Of a stretch of DNA of 64,000 nucleotides, positions 32,796-44,945 are shown one piece after another. Within the stretch, counting starts at the first letter, position 1. The number at the start of each line of letters is the position of its first letter. The position numbers and the translations under genes are program-made. The stretch is from Cricetomys ansorgei (taxonomy: Eukaryota; Chordata; Mammalia; Rodentia; Nesomyidae), in contig JAMJFZ010000289.1 of assembly GCA_026225945.1 (NCBI GenBank), forward strand, positions 1,295,001 to 1,359,000, given 5' to 3'. Under the pieces are notes generated by a model. The model was not told the origin of the DNA. It did no database searches and saw only the letters and a list, made by a program, of their open reading frames with translations.

Positions 32796-35003
32796 TAAAG
32801 TCTAATATGTACAAAGAGTCATGAGTCAAATTGAAAATTTTCTTTTCAGGAAACCAGTTTAAAAATTCCAGTTGTGGTCATTTTTTTTTTTCCTTTTAGA
32901 TTCTGCATCTATAAGGAGAGGAAGAATGGGATTTAATTAAAAGTTTATTTCTCTGCTGAATACTGGCATTTTTGTTTTTGAATTTGGTTTTCCTTACATC
33001 TGGTACACACCAGACTAACCTGTACATATTATTCCTTTGGAAGCATATGTTTGTGGGCCCTGATCCAAGGGAAGCTTCTGTATCTACATTTCAAAGTGTA
33101 AGGTTTCTTGAAGAGAAAAGGGGGTGAAGGGGGGAGACTATGAAATTTGTTGTTAATTTATTGTTTATTTTCTGGGAAATATGTCAAGCTGTAAACTTCA
33201 GATGAGAAGATCTGTGTGTTTGAACCATGTAATATGCTATTTAGGAGACGAGGGGTTGTGGAAGAACTTAGGAGCCAATTTTTCTGTGCCCAGCGAAAAT
33301 TAATAATTCATGCAGTTGGTCCTTCCCATCACTCATCTGTCCTTCAGAAGATTACATTTTTCTATTACACACCACCGTATTTTAGTAATAAGTGCCATGT
33401 AGACACAGAAATGCTGATGTTTATAATTCCTATCTACACATGACCCAAGGCTCAATGCGTGTTCTTGATTTGTTTCATTTTAGTACCAGCCTGGTACTGT
33501 ACACACACATAGCTAGGGATACAGTGTTTGTGGTTCAAAAGCCCAGTTCTGAAACAGAGAAAGAGCAGGAAATTGCCCAGCTTCTCTGCCCCTCTTCAGC
33601 CCAAAGTATATTTGGTCTCTGAGTGCACCTTCTACCTGTACTTCTTTCTCCACTGGTTCAGAGAAAGCCTTTGGACTTCCTGTGGGCATTGAGCATTCCT
33701 GGTGGAAGGTGGTCCTGCTCAACTTTGATGCACAGAGAAAATCTGAGGATGAAGTGGAGTTGGCCCTGGCTTTGTCACCTCAGAACTTCATCTCACTCTG
33801 CCCCTGGCCAAAGCGACCCTACTGTGATATTTACAGACCATAGAGCGCGCGAGAGAATTCTGTCTGCTTTCTGTGTTTTCGTGGAGTAGTTCTGAGTAGA
33901 TGAACTGAGGCTTGGGAGAGATTGCCAAACGAGGTGGCGATGATGGCTAAAGAGACTTGGACTTAGGGAATGCTTTCTGGCAGAAGTACAGCGCAGACTG
34001 TATCGTGTTTTTGACCATGGTACTTTAGACAGGCTGCCAAGTGTTTGTGACGAGATAGGGCTGTTACTATACTTTGCTTTTAACTTTACTTTTGCATACA
34101 GTATATCGTTCTTGTTTTATAAACTGTGTTGCATACTTTTGTCCCTCTATAAACAAGTGAAGCTGTTGAGTTTTTGGACAAAGTTTGAGGCAGTCTTGTG
34201 TTGCTTTATGCTTTATGCTCCAAGTTGAGAGCTGAATAGTAAGATCTTTTTTCACACCATTTATAATGCGATGCACATTTTGAAGGCAATTTAAATTCTT
34301 TTGGCTCCCCGGCCATATGGTTCAAAATGGAAGCATTATACATGTCTGAACAGAGAACTAGGTAGAAGATTGGCACGCACACATGTATAGCAAAGTCTGC
34401 AGTGGAACATCGTCCTGAGTGGGGTTCACTCTCTAGGAACATCTCCAAACATTGGCCCCAGTTCTGTTGAAGGAAATTTCAAATATTTCCAAGGCTATAT
34501 ATGAACATTTATATGTGCAGTGAGACTTTATAGCTTGACCAGCATATTATTTGAGAAATCGACACGGTGGGGAGTAATGAACTCTTAAGTTTAGTTTGTG
34601 ATGGAAAGACGAAAGCTAATGGGGGTGAAGATTACATTCCTGCTTTGTAATTGCGCTTTCACCCAGTTCTTTTTTGAGATCATACTCTTCTCCAGTCTTC
34701 CCGCCTTCTCTCAGTTTATTTCTCCACTGGAGAAGTGAAACGTACTGCTCTCTGTAGCGCATGAACTCCTTTACTCTGTCTCTCTAGAGAATATTTCTCA
34801 CAGTTTTCTCAATCCATTCTGCTTAAAGAAGGAAACACCAAATTTCTCCAATATTCGGAAAGGAGCTTATACTTTCTTAGATAGAAATACCCTGTTTCTA
34901 AACTTCTCTTCTCATAGTCACGCTGACGTACTATGGTCATGTTGTATTGACCACGTGGATGCAACTATAAAAATAATTCAGCTGATGCTTAGAAGAGTAG
35001 GCT
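32796..35003. other. Unique non-coding sequence
   Basis: A short T run lies at about 32880-32892. No gene or interspersed repeat recognised. Confidence 0.5.
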
Positions 35004-35127
35004 TATTTTTTTTTGAGTGGGGGCGGTTGGGTCCAGGTACTTACTATGTAGCCCAGGCTGGCTTCAAATTCATGATCCTCCTGCAGATCCTCCCCGGTGC
35101 TGGGATTACAGGTGTGCAACTCAGCAT
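35004..35127 (-). repeat. B1-related SINE (old)
   Basis: On the plus strand, poly(T)GAG, then ACTATGTAGCCCAGGCTGGC, TTCAAATTCATGATCCTCCT and GTGCTGGGATTACAGGTGTG give the reverse complement of a 7SL-derived monomer close to B1F/PB1. A short block after the T tract is altered to a G-rich sequence. Confidence 0.85.
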
Positions 35128-36639
35128 GTATATGTGTGAAGTTAGGGCACAGACTCCTTGTCATTCTTATGAGAGCTGTCTTCCTTTTCTTTTCCTTCCT
35201 TTTCTATCCTAGTTAACCACGGGCTTATGATGTTAGTTCAGATAGAAGAGCAATGGTCTCTAACTTTCACAAGAAACAGTTGGGGTGCTCTGTCCACCCG
35301 GGAGTCATGCCATTTTCAGATAGCAACACTTTATAGGTCCATAGACCTGTGCCCATTGACTTGCGAATGCACACACAGAAACACCACACGCACCTTTTTT
35401 TCTTCTTGCTTCCTGTACTCTTTTGGATATGGGAATTTTTACAAAAAATGATTTTTCTGCCCATTTAGTAAATAAAAGTTTTCAAAGATAGAGTAGTGTT
35501 CTTCTCTGTGGCATTCTGAAAACAACTTGTTAAATGTTGGTGAATTATTTTGCATTTTAGGGAGATCCCTGTTAACGGGATGCATTCTTAAATGCACCTG
35601 AACAATCAGCCCAAACGCCCTCTCTCATTATATGTAAGCTGGGCTATATAACTTAACAACTTCTCAGTAATTATCCTGTGATGTACTTTCACCAGTAACT
35701 GACCTTAGGGTATTTGGGAAGCCAATGAGAAGGCCGAGATTTAGGAACCCAATAGAGAGAGGGAAAGAAAAGAAACCAGGAACCGAATTTCCTTTATGTT
35801 TGAGACCGTGGGTTGATATTTCAGTCGGGTGAAACCGTGTTACTGTTTATCTGTGCTTCCCCCCACCACCACCCCCACACTGTGGCAAGGGACGTGGTGA
35901 ACAGACACTCACTCCCAAAGACACCAAGTTCCAAAGCACTGACTCATGAGTCCACAATGAAATTCTAGGATGCAGCCATTTCCTACCTTTGTTTGGAAGC
36001 AAATGGATTGGAGCGGGCGGATGTGGGCTTAGGCTGCAGGGCTTGGCAGAAGGAAATGCTTTGGGTGGCCCTCCAGAACTAGGTGCTCTCTAACAAGCCC
36101 TTTGTATTGACTGCTCAGGCCAGCGTGGAAGTGATCCCGCAGAGTATGTGGATCTAGTCCCTGTACCCGTTCTTGTGGGGACTGCACACACAGCTTCCAT
36201 GAGGCAGTAGAGGTACAGAGAAGTTTTTACTGCTTCTAGTGCAGAGGATTTGAGTGCTCGTTATGTACTGTGGAAAACGTACACACCGTCTCTTTCTAAT
36301 CAATCTCCTATGTGTTTTCAGCTTCGACATAATTCTATGGCTTCTAGGTGCTTTGAGACTTGGTCCGTTCTGGAATACGGTTTGCCCAGTCTCTGTGTGG
36401 CAGTGAGACTGACCGTGTCACCACCTTCCAGCACAGGGCGGGGCCTCTGGTGTTTGTAATCTGGGAATCTCTTTCTGCAGAGAGTTGTAGGTTAAGCTTG
36501 CTGCCTTATTTTATCCCAAAGTCTGTCCAAGAAGGAGATAGACCTTCTGCTACCTGTCTATCTCTCATTCCTCTACCAGCTCCCTGTCTTCTCTTAAACT
36601 AACCGGTTGCCCTGGAACTCCCTGATGTGTTTTTTATTA
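35128..36639. other. Unique non-coding sequence
   Basis: A pyrimidine-rich patch lies at about 35170-35210 and a C-rich patch at 35860-35878. Nothing else recognised. Confidence 0.5.
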
Positions 36640-36815
36640 ATTTGTTTCCTGATTTACTGTTCCTTATGCTTGTTGGACTGGTAGCCACTTGTAGGTTAAG
36701 TCTCTGATCATTTTGTGCTCTTCTGCCTGGGGCCTAGAATATAGTAGAATTCCCGTCTCTATGTGCCTAGCACTTGAAGGAGATCTGCAATAAATGAGGA
36801 AGAAGCAATGGAGTC
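36640..36815 (-). repeat. L2-like LINE 3' fragment
   Basis: On the plus strand, GTTGGACTGGTAGCCACTTG, TCTGATCATTTTGTGCTCTT, GGGGCCTAGAATATAGTAG and GTGCCTAGCACTTGAAGGAG...CAATAAATGAGG follow the L2 tail in reverse complement. One segment appears twice (CCTAGAATATAG and CCTAGCACTTGA), which suggests a composite or duplicated tail. Confidence 0.45.
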
Positions 36816-37540
36816 CATGCATAGATGGGGCTAGCTTCCACTGGGTCATTCCAGGCATTGCTGGTCTTCTGGATGTCTTGGTTTTCCCATCTTGTATATG
36901 GAAACAATATTCTGCACGTCAGAAGCATTCTGGGAGTGTGGTTGTGAGAGGCAATTCCGCTTAGTGAAAAGGCCAGATCCTAACTCGATTCTATGAGAAA
37001 GAATACAGGAATAATGGAAAGATGGCGTGGCCAGTGGGTGGTGCATCTCCCCAGGACCATGGTTTTCCGTGCATGCTCTGTCCCTGGGCACATTTTGAGT
37101 GATAAAGCTTGGGCTGGTTCTGCAAGGCTGAGCTACAGAGGGCTAAGCATGGCCAACACTTGAAATATAACTTGACAGGGGTGAGGGTGGGGTCACAGTC
37201 AAATGAGACAAGTGAGAAGAATGTCTTTGACCAGAATGCTGGAGTCTGTATGTTGTTGTCACGCTTACCGCTGTCAGCCCTCGGACATGATAGCCTTCAG
37301 CTAGTCATCCTTCCAGGACTTTCAGAAATGTGATTTTTTTTTTTAATACCTTGAATTTACTTAAGTCTGGAAAGAAGTGCTCCTGTTTTTGTGGTTCGTA
37401 GTTTCGCAGTGTAGTGTATGGGTCAGTGGCCCTACTGTTGCGCTGCCTGGCAAGTCTGTACCAGGAGGGTGGCAGAGGCAGAAGAACTTTCTTAACTCAT
37501 GTTGGTGTTTGCCACAGTGTAAGAGAATGGAGGAGATAGG
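36816..37540. other. Unique non-coding sequence
   Basis: Only a short poly(T) at about 37333-37344 stands out. Confidence 0.5.
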
Positions 37541-37563
37541 AAGAAAGACAAGAGGAGAGAGAG

Positions 37564-37602
<39 letters not shown>
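37541..37602. repeat. (GA)n microsatellite
   Basis: A purine tract with a core of about 15 uninterrupted GA units, ending in GCGAGCGA. The antisense and sense frames across it (Ser-Leu and Arg-Glu repeats) are artefacts. Confidence 0.95.
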
Positions 37603-37603
<1 letters not shown>

Positions 37604-38721
37604 TTCTGGAAGCGCTCCAGGAAGGGGCTCGAAGAGAACTCGAGGACAAATGCTCCTACTTGGAACACGCACCAAATACTGGATTTTTTTTTTTTTTTAA
37701 AGAGAAGCCAAAATTAAACACAGTAGAGCTTACTGTTTGCTAATCAGCATGTGTTTACTTTCTCTTCCAAAACTGAAGTTGCCAACCAATACATTTCCTA
37801 CCCAGTGCTATAAATCTGTCCAAATAAACATGGGAGGCGGTGAAACAATGACACTGCACGAGAAATGTGTCCTTGTTCATTAGCTAGGATCCAAAAAATC
37901 CTCCCGCGTTTAATTCTAGCCACGGAGTGAGGACTGTTCGGTTCATCCAGGGAGGCCGGTAACTCCCCTCTTCAGTTCGTCAACATGGAGGAGTGGGACA
38001 TTAAGTGACCATGTCATTCTACCATGTCGTCCTAAGCCTAAACAAAATGGCTTATTTCAGATCAGCTTTAGTCAGGTTCCCACTGTACTAGTATGTTGTT
38101 ATGGTGTAGTCTTAGGATAACTGTAAACGAGCGAGTTGTAGAATTTAAACAGTCAGCTTTGATGTCCGTCCTCACCTAGAGATCAGTGTGACGTCAAGAA
38201 CGGATCTGGAGCGCAGAGGGAAGGGGTAGAAGGGAGCTCCTGTATAGTGGCCAGTTCCGAAGAGTACAATAGAAAGCAGAATTCGTAATCAACATTGTGG
38301 AACACCATCGGTTCACGAGACTGACAGTCGAGTGAGGCTGTTAGTAGATAGTCTAAAGACAATGTATAATCCGCACGTTCAAGGTTCTGTGCGGAACTGT
38401 TATGGGGATACAGGATGGAGGCATAGTACGCATTGTCGCTACATTATAAATGTGATTTTTAAAGTATGTAGTAAACTCTTGGGATTGCAGTTCAGACTCT
38501 TATCTTCTACAAAAAAGAAAAATCTCCTTTTTGGAAATAATAAGATATCAGTCAATTATTCTTTATTGGGAGTTTAAATAAAACACACTAAGCTTCTGTC
38601 TGTCATGTCGCGTTTGTCTGTGTACCCACTGGTAAAGACACCAGACTCCAGTAGATAGAAACCATCATCACGGTGGGTCACAAAACCAAACAAAAGATGT
38701 GAGTGTGGCAAAGGGACCTTT
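37603..38721. other. Unique sequence with a T tract
   Basis: A poly(T) of about 15 bases lies at 37684-37698. No gene or interspersed repeat recognised. Confidence 0.5.
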
Positions 38722-38810
38722 GGGGGGACAGGTGTGGGCGGGAGGGGTGGCAGGACAGGGGAAGGGAGTTGGCAGTTGTAGGAGGGACCTAGAGGGCGGG
38801 TGGGGGTTGA
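38722..38810 (+). repeat. G-rich low-complexity patch
   Basis: Many GGG and GGGG runs (first at 38722-38727). One loop exceeds seven bases, so it only loosely fits the canonical quadruplex rule. Confidence 0.7.
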
Positions 38811-38950
38811 GAGTCATCAGGATAACTTTCATCCTTGTACAACGCTGTCAAAGAACAAGTGTGATAAGTTATTTAAGAAAGAACACCAAACCCAAAACAG
38901 AGACACAAACCTCTAAAACAAGACAACAGCAACAGCGAAAACTTGTTTGC

Positions 38951-38976
38951 GTATCTCAGTATCTCAGTATCTCAGG
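38951..38976. repeat. Three-copy 8-bp tandem repeat
   Basis: Three perfect units of GTATCTCA in tandem, immediately followed by GGGCTC. Confidence 0.9.
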
Positions 38977-40027
38977 GCTCAAGCCCTGGTGATTGCGTGG
39001 TAGTGTGAACCAAGGGCAGGCACTCTTTCTAGTTCCCCCTCCTACACTTCCTCTCTGTACAAGTAAAGCCCCTTGGCTTTCCTATCAGGCCCTAGTGATA
39101 CTTCTGGGCATTAACACAACAGGAAAGTGGCTGTCATGCCTAATTGGGGACCAGCCTCACACTAAAGTTAGAATCTTTCCAACTGTAGAAGTATCGGTAT
39201 ATGATATTAAAAAAGAAATTAACAATCTGAACAAATTTCCATCTTAAATCAAGGAGGTAAATGGCGCATAATAATAAAAGAAGTTCCCTGTAAAGCCGAC
39301 ATTAGAGCATGTGGAGACCCAGCGTGGTCTTTTAGGGTGAGCTAGTCATATCAGATTGTTGGACAAAAGCTGTATGAACTCCGTTGTCATCTCTGCAGTC
39401 TAGCAAGGTCACTTACAGATAAGGACCCGGACCTTCATCGCCAGGGCTCACAAAGGTTGGCATGGCTGGGAGGAGCAGGGCGATTCCTGCCTTTACATCT
39501 AAAATTCATGTCAGTCAAATTTGCTGAAGAGCAGTAAGAGACACTGGTCTTAGGGAATGCCTTAACCTGTATTCCTGTTCTTTGCCCTGGTTTTCTGACC
39601 AGATGATGACTGTGTGCTGTATCCAGTCAAGAGTGGACCCAGCTGGCATAAGCAAAGGAAGGAGGCAGAGATGGAGGAATTCCCTCCTGACCTGTCTGCT
39701 GAGATGCCTGCTTAGCGGGGTGACAGCCATCTAGACTCTGCTTGAGGAAATGCTGCAAAGAGGCCTCCTGACTCCTATGATCGCAGGCCGCTGTAGTTGC
39801 AGGAGAGAGCAGGGGAGCAAGCGGATTGAAATGATGTTTAATAAAATGAGACAAATAATTCAAGTCATAGGACCCTGTCACAATGTAGGAGTCTCTGTCA
39901 CTTAAAGAGCCACAGAAGGTCCAGGGAGCCACTTCTTTATCCCTCAGTTTATCGCTGCCAGGGCAGTGCCCATCTTAGAATCCTGGTGCTTGATCCTTGG
40001 TCCCTCTAAATCATCACTATTTTCAAT
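38977..40027. other. Unique non-coding sequence
   Basis: Nothing recognised. Confidence 0.5.
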
Positions 40028-40125
40028 TCTGGGTATGGCTATGCATGCATCTGAGTGCAGGTGCCTGCAGAAGCCGAGGCGTTGGATTCCCTTGGAGCTG
40101 CAGTTCTCTGAGCCTAGGTGCGATG
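40028..40125 (-). repeat. B2-type SINE fragment
   Basis: On the plus strand, TGCATGCATCTGAGTGCAGG, TGCCTGCAGAAGCCGAGGCG and GATTCCCTTGGAGCTGCAGT match the central and 3' part of B2 in reverse complement. The tRNA-like head is not found. It underlies the 129-codon plus frame at 39966-40355, which is therefore not a gene. Confidence 0.72.
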
Positions 40126-41218
40126 CTAGAGCTGCCGGTCATCTCTGCTGGTGGCAAATGATTCTGTGTATTCTGGAGCAGAAAGACAGGCGGACCCAGA
40201 GTTCAGCTACACGAAAATTCCCAGTGCGACAGGGTCGTAATCCCAAAGCAGATGCTCTGTGGAGTCTCCTTATTGTCAGGAAGTGGCTTTTGGATGAGAA
40301 AAGGCAGCCATGCAGAACCAGAACAGACAAGATCGATTTGCCCATCTTGACTTAAGGCTTTTCCTTCTTATCATCCTCGAGCCCACCCACTCCATCCTCA
40401 CCTTGCCATCCAGCCTCGCTTCTTCTGGCTCTGCACCTTTAGCTCCTTAAAAATGAAAAGATAACAGCAAAGGGCTAGATAGAGCCAACCCTGGAGTCCT
40501 GTCCTGATTAGAGGCCGCCTTTGCCTTGAGAGCTTTCAAGTCCGTTGTTGTTGGCGAGGACCTTGTTTCTTTCTCAAGTCTTTCAGCCACAGTGTGGCCT
40601 TTCACAACCTGTAAGTCCTGTAATACTATATTTTGTGAAGAAAGGAAAAATGAGATTCCCCCCACCCCCGTGCTTGCCTTTGTTAACCCATTCTTGTTTT
40701 AGGCTTCAACAAAAAAGGTTTTTGTTAACTGGAGCTTAAAATCGGCCAGCTTGCAAAGTCTTCTCCCTTTTTGTGCAAGGAGGATTAGCTTGGCATGTTA
40801 CGCAGCTCCCTCGTACGAGCCGTTCCCGTGTCCTGTCATAAGGTGTATAATTACTGCACTTCACCACCAGCAATCATTCTTCAGTTAAGGCCTGTTTTAA
40901 ACCTCTCATTAATATAAATCATACCGGCAAGGTAGAAAATACACCTTCAAAAAGAACCAAGTGTTAGGGAGTTAATCTGTTCTCTTCGTAATAGACCCAG
41001 AGTAAATAATTTTTACTTTAGTGCTTTTCTTCTCTATGCAATTAAAATAGCTTGTGATGAAAGATCAGGTCCCGGGATTGTACAAATGCAGTGTTTTCTT
41101 CATGGGGTCTGGCTTCCTGCTTGATTCCAGCTTCGTTTTCTCTCTATCACCCATGAACAGTTAAGTGTATAATCCTCTAGTCTTGCAAAGTTGTCTGACA
41201 AGACCCCTCCCCCCAAAG
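40126..41218. other. Unique non-coding sequence
   Basis: No repeat or gene recognised. Confidence 0.5.
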
Positions 41219-41249
<31 letters not shown>

Positions 41250-41284
41250 GACATGCACAGGCACACACACACAGACACACATAT
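41219..41284. repeat. (CA)n microsatellite, interrupted
   Basis: A CA tract with CATACAGACATG and GGCA interruptions in the second half. Confidence 0.96.
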
Positions 41285-42089
41285 GCATGGGGAGGAGAGA
41301 GAGAAGCTTGTATAAATAATTATTTTTATTTGAGGGTCTTTCACTGAAGCCCCCATCTTGACCAGATTAAGAGTCTGTACTTAAAATTGTCGCAAAGAGT
41401 GGTTTTTCTTTCACGCGAGAGTCACAGGCAAAACACCTAAATACTCCCGGTCTTCCGCTTACCTGTGAGAGGTTTGCCTTGGTGTAGCTATCACAGTCCC
41501 GTCTGGTAACTGAAGTTACTCATCCTTCTCGCCCACAGCTGCAGTTTTACCTTCCCCTGCATGTCATCCACCACCAGCTGCTGCCTGCTTCAGAGACTTT
41601 AGGAGGGTCATTGTGGGAAGCCATGAGGCTGCTGGGTGCAGGAGCTTGTCAGTCTCAGGAAAGCATCCCAGACTCTTACAGGTCCCGAAGGCCCAGGCTG
41701 TTTGATGCTCACCTCTCTGACATGTGCGTCTCCTCTCTCCTTTAGTTTCTGGCTGATGACTATTGCTTTTGTCTTATCCTCTTTCAGCTTTTAGTTTAGG
41801 TAACTTTCCTCTTTTTCTTCCATCTGTCTTTAGTTAAGTGTCTACTATGTGACGGAAATTACCGTAGACCCTTGAAATTCAGGGGGTTTTTCAGATGGAC
41901 TCATTGCTGTGCTCACCGTCTAGGAGAGCGCTTAGCAAGGAAGACTTCTGTGTGCTGCGTTTCTGTTGGCTCCTTAACTTGCATGTCCGTCATCCCGTGA
42001 CTTTTCATGATATTTCTTCACTCCATTGAGAACCATGCACTGATGTCTTTTGGAAAGCCTCAGCATGCTTAGACCCAAAGCCTGTCTTC
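41285..42089. other. Unique non-coding sequence
   Basis: No firm feature. A segment near 41828-41850 (AAGTGTCTACTATGTGACGG) hints at a MIR 5' core but is too short to call. Confidence 0.45.
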
Positions 42090-42195
42090 CCTGATGCATT
42101 GTAAGCTCTGTGAAGATGTGGCCACGCCCCCTGTCTGCCATGTGTCATCTACAGTTGGCATGTAGTTGGTGATGAGTGAATGAGGAAGTGCCATG
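42090..42195 (-). repeat. L2-like LINE 3' fragment
   Basis: On the plus strand, GCATTGTAAGCTCTGTGAAG, then GGCATGTAGTTGGTGATGAG and TGAATGAGGAAG follow the L2 tail in reverse complement (type 'actgtaagctccttgaggg ... ggcacatagtaggtgctca ... gaatgaatga'). Confidence 0.48.
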
Positions 42196-42663
42196 CTCCC
42201 TATCCACAGATTTCTTCCAGTTGTACTCTGTCTGAATTCTTTTATGATACTTTCCTGTACTGTCTTAAAACTAACGTTAGAAATTCATTCAGGCCCATCC
42301 GCCTTTTCTTTAAAAAGAAGTCAGCTCCTACAAAGTGATTGCTTTTAACACATAGTGTTTGTTCTTCTTTTAGTACTCAGCAGTCATTAGTGACTGCAGG
42401 ACTGGGATATAACCTGAGCCTGGAGTTGATGGAGGATTAAGGCCTGGTGGTCCAGGGGGAGCTCTGTTGCTGGCTCTGGCTCTGGGAGGGTGGCAAACCA
42501 GGCCATGGGGAGGAATACAGATGAGGGGTGGTCCAAAATGAACATGCCTCCCTTCAACAGTCGATGCTAGGAAAGCTAGGACATCCCTTTCCTCTTGACC
42601 CTTGGAGGAATAGGAAGCTAACCAACATTAGAAAAGAATCTTTCATATATGCTAGGGGCTTTT
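42196..42663. other. Unique non-coding sequence
   Basis: Nothing recognised. Confidence 0.45.
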
Positions 42664-43354
42664 GAAAAATGTAATTTAAATTTTATTCTTTGAGAATTTC
42701 ATACATGTGTACAATGTGTTTTTATCATCTCCATCTCCTACTTTCTCCAACTCACCCGAAGAACCATCTCCCTCCCAACTGACTCTACTCCCTCTTCCTC
42801 CTCCTCCTGCTCCTCCTCCTCCTCTTCTTTTCTCATTGAATCCAATTAGTGCTGCCTTTATGCACATGGATATGGGCCAGTCACTGGAGCAACCTACTAG
42901 CCCTACCCATGAGAAAAATAACTCTCCCTCCCCAGAAATCATCAACACCCCAGCTAGGGGTAGAGTCATATGAGCCCTTCCCCATCCATGCTGGAACTTG
43001 GAGTGGCTTGATCTTGTTCAGATCTTGTTCGGCTGCTGTGAATTCACGATTGCAAATGGCCACATCATGTCTGAAGGCCAGCATTTCACACACTTCTTGT
43101 CCTCCAGCTCTGACATTCTTTTGTTTCCTCTCCTGGGATGTTGCTGGAGTGTTGGTGGAGGAGAAGGTTGATAAAGATGTACCATTTGGGGCTGAGCACT
43201 CACAGTAACATATTTTCAACATTTCAACCAGTTAGGAGTCTTCGCATTAACTGATGCCCACTGTACAAAGCAGCCTTACTGACCGAGGTTGAGAGTAGCA
43301 CAATCTACTGGGAGAAACGAAAGTATTGAGAGGGCAGTTTGACCACACGACAGT
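42664..43354 (-). repeat. L1 LINE, 5'-truncated 3' UTR (Lx-like)
   Basis: On the minus strand the element ends ATGAAATTCTCAAAGAATAA, the usual rodent L1 3' terminus with its AATAAA. Plus-strand landmarks in reverse order are TTGAGAATTTCATACATGTG, TGAATCCAATTAGTGCTGCC, CTGGAGCAACCTACTAGCCC, GCTTGATCTTGTTCAGATCT and TGATGCCCACTGTACAAAGC. Only 3' UTR is present, with no ORF2. The minus-strand G-rich polypurine tract typical of rodent L1 3' UTRs is at 42780-42833 and has expanded to a (GGA)n-like array. The similarity I can follow fades at about 43354, which I take as the 5' truncation point. Confidence 0.85.
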
Positions 43355-44547
43355 TTTCTTTGAAGGCACCACTGCAACTTCAGTTCAGACTGAAGAACCA
43401 GGTCCTATAATTTCAGAATTATCTTCTTTTTGGTGCTCAGTTGGAGTCTGATGAGTGAATGAATTGACCCTGTAAATTCCTGGTCGCACTTTTGCTCTAA
43501 TTCTTAAGCCCCACTTCTTGAGAATCAATTTTCCTGTTGGTACTACTCCTATGATAGTTGAGGTGCCATCAGGGTTACATTGCGCTCTTGTGGGCTGATG
43601 TGAAAACCAACCCACCTACCCCACCGGCAGTGTTTCAGGAGCATGTGTTGTGTTTCGGGTTGTTGATTCACCTATGGTTTAGGGCACTGTTGATTGGTGG
43701 GTTTGGGATTGCTTGTGTGAGAATGCAGAAATGATATCAAATCCATTTTCTGTATTCTCTTGTGATACTAAAGGGTACCCTTTTTAAATCTCAGTTTAAA
43801 TATCTTTCTCTTTGTTCCCCCTCCATAAAATCCTCCAAGGCATTTTTATGAGTAGGTGGCATGTATAAAGTTACCACCGAAAGAAACACTTAAAAGAAAA
43901 AAAGTAAAAGAATTTCTAATATGGAAAAAGATATAGTTACCATTTTATCTTGAGTACTAAGAACTACATTGTAGCGGGTTGCATTTGGGTTCCTATGGAA
44001 GAGAAGCTACATTCTTAACTTCAATGAAATTAAAATATCAAAAAAGAAGAGACAAGACGGATGGGAAGAGCCAAACCGTAAGATCCTTTTGTCATACAGT
44101 GGTAAAGCTTGGCTGGAAAGCAATTATTTTCCACGAGAATAGTTTCCAAACCAAATATACTCTCATTTGCAAGCAATTTAAATTAATATTGTAATAAATA
44201 TATCTCCAAGAAATTAAAGGAAGAATGAAATGTTTACTGTTTGACCACAAAAACCGAGTGCTGCTTTTGCACGTGTGTTCATTGGTACACTGGATGGCTG
44301 AGAGGTGGACAGGAAGACTCATAAACCTCGTTGTGACCATTTGAAGACTTTGATGTACCTGTGTCTCCTCATATAATTACTTTTAAAGGCAATTTCAACA
44401 CAATTTCTTAGATTCATGTCTCCTGTTACTCTATGTAATAAATAAGATAGGGGAAAGAAAGTAGGATGACTCGTCTTGTGAAATAGAGAATAAATTAATT
44501 ATTCTCATGGAGTTAAAGTTTTACATATTCAAGAAGTATTATATAAG
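43355..44547. other. Unassigned sequence after the L1, with a 76-codon minus frame
   Basis: The minus frame at 43385-43615 has fairly protein-like content (for example PTGKLILKKWGLRIRAKV), but no family that I recognise. It may belong to an older repeat next to the L1. The rest is unique sequence. Confidence 0.3.
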
Positions 44548-44676
44548 GGATGGGGACATAGCTCAGCTATAACACATCTACTTAGCATATGCAAAAACTC
44601 TGGGTTTACCTGCTAGCATGCTGCCCTGAACCCCTAAAGTATCATGTTAAAGGGGATTTGTAAAAAAAAAAAAAAT
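44548..44676 (+). repeat. ID-like SINE with A-tail
   Basis: It starts GGATGGGGACATAGCTCAGC, and TACTTAGCATATGCAAAAAC and CTCTGGGTTTACC follow. This is the tRNA-Ala-like head of ID/B4 elements (box A TAGCTCAG, box B-like GGGTTTACC). The body is short and ends in a 14-base A tract at 44662-44675. Confidence 0.75.
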
Positions 44677-44789
44677 ACATACACTTAATTTTAATTCATG
44701 TCATAGTAATGCCCTTATAATGTCAAAACTCAAGAATTTGAGTGTGTGGGTTTTTGGGTTCAGGCAGTAGCCCAGTCTCAGACAAAATT

Positions 44790-44945
44790 TGGTTTATTCG
44801 TAACTTGGTCAGCCTCTTTCCTCATCAATAAAGATTCATAATAGCCCCTACCTTCATGGTTTGTCTTAAGAGTTAAAGCCAACCTTTGTGAAACTTCTTG
44901 TAAAATGCTTGCTTATAATTAACATCTACAAACGGTGCTCGTTAT
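44790..44945 (-). repeat. MIR SINE
   Basis: On the plus strand, CTTGGTCAGCCTCTTTCCTC, ATCAATAAAGATTCATAATA, GCCCCTACCTTCATGGTTTG and GTAAAATGCTTGCTT follow the MIR reverse complement (type 'cctcagtttcctcatctgta ... cctacctcatagggttg ... gtaaagcgctt'). Confidence 0.62.

Noticed and set aside
39966..40355. 129-codon plus-strand frame
   Set aside because: Runs through an antisense B2-type SINE fragment, which accounts for much of its sequence.
42707..42973. Proline-rich 88-codon plus frame
   Set aside because: It is the antisense of the L1 3' UTR polypurine tract, not a protein.
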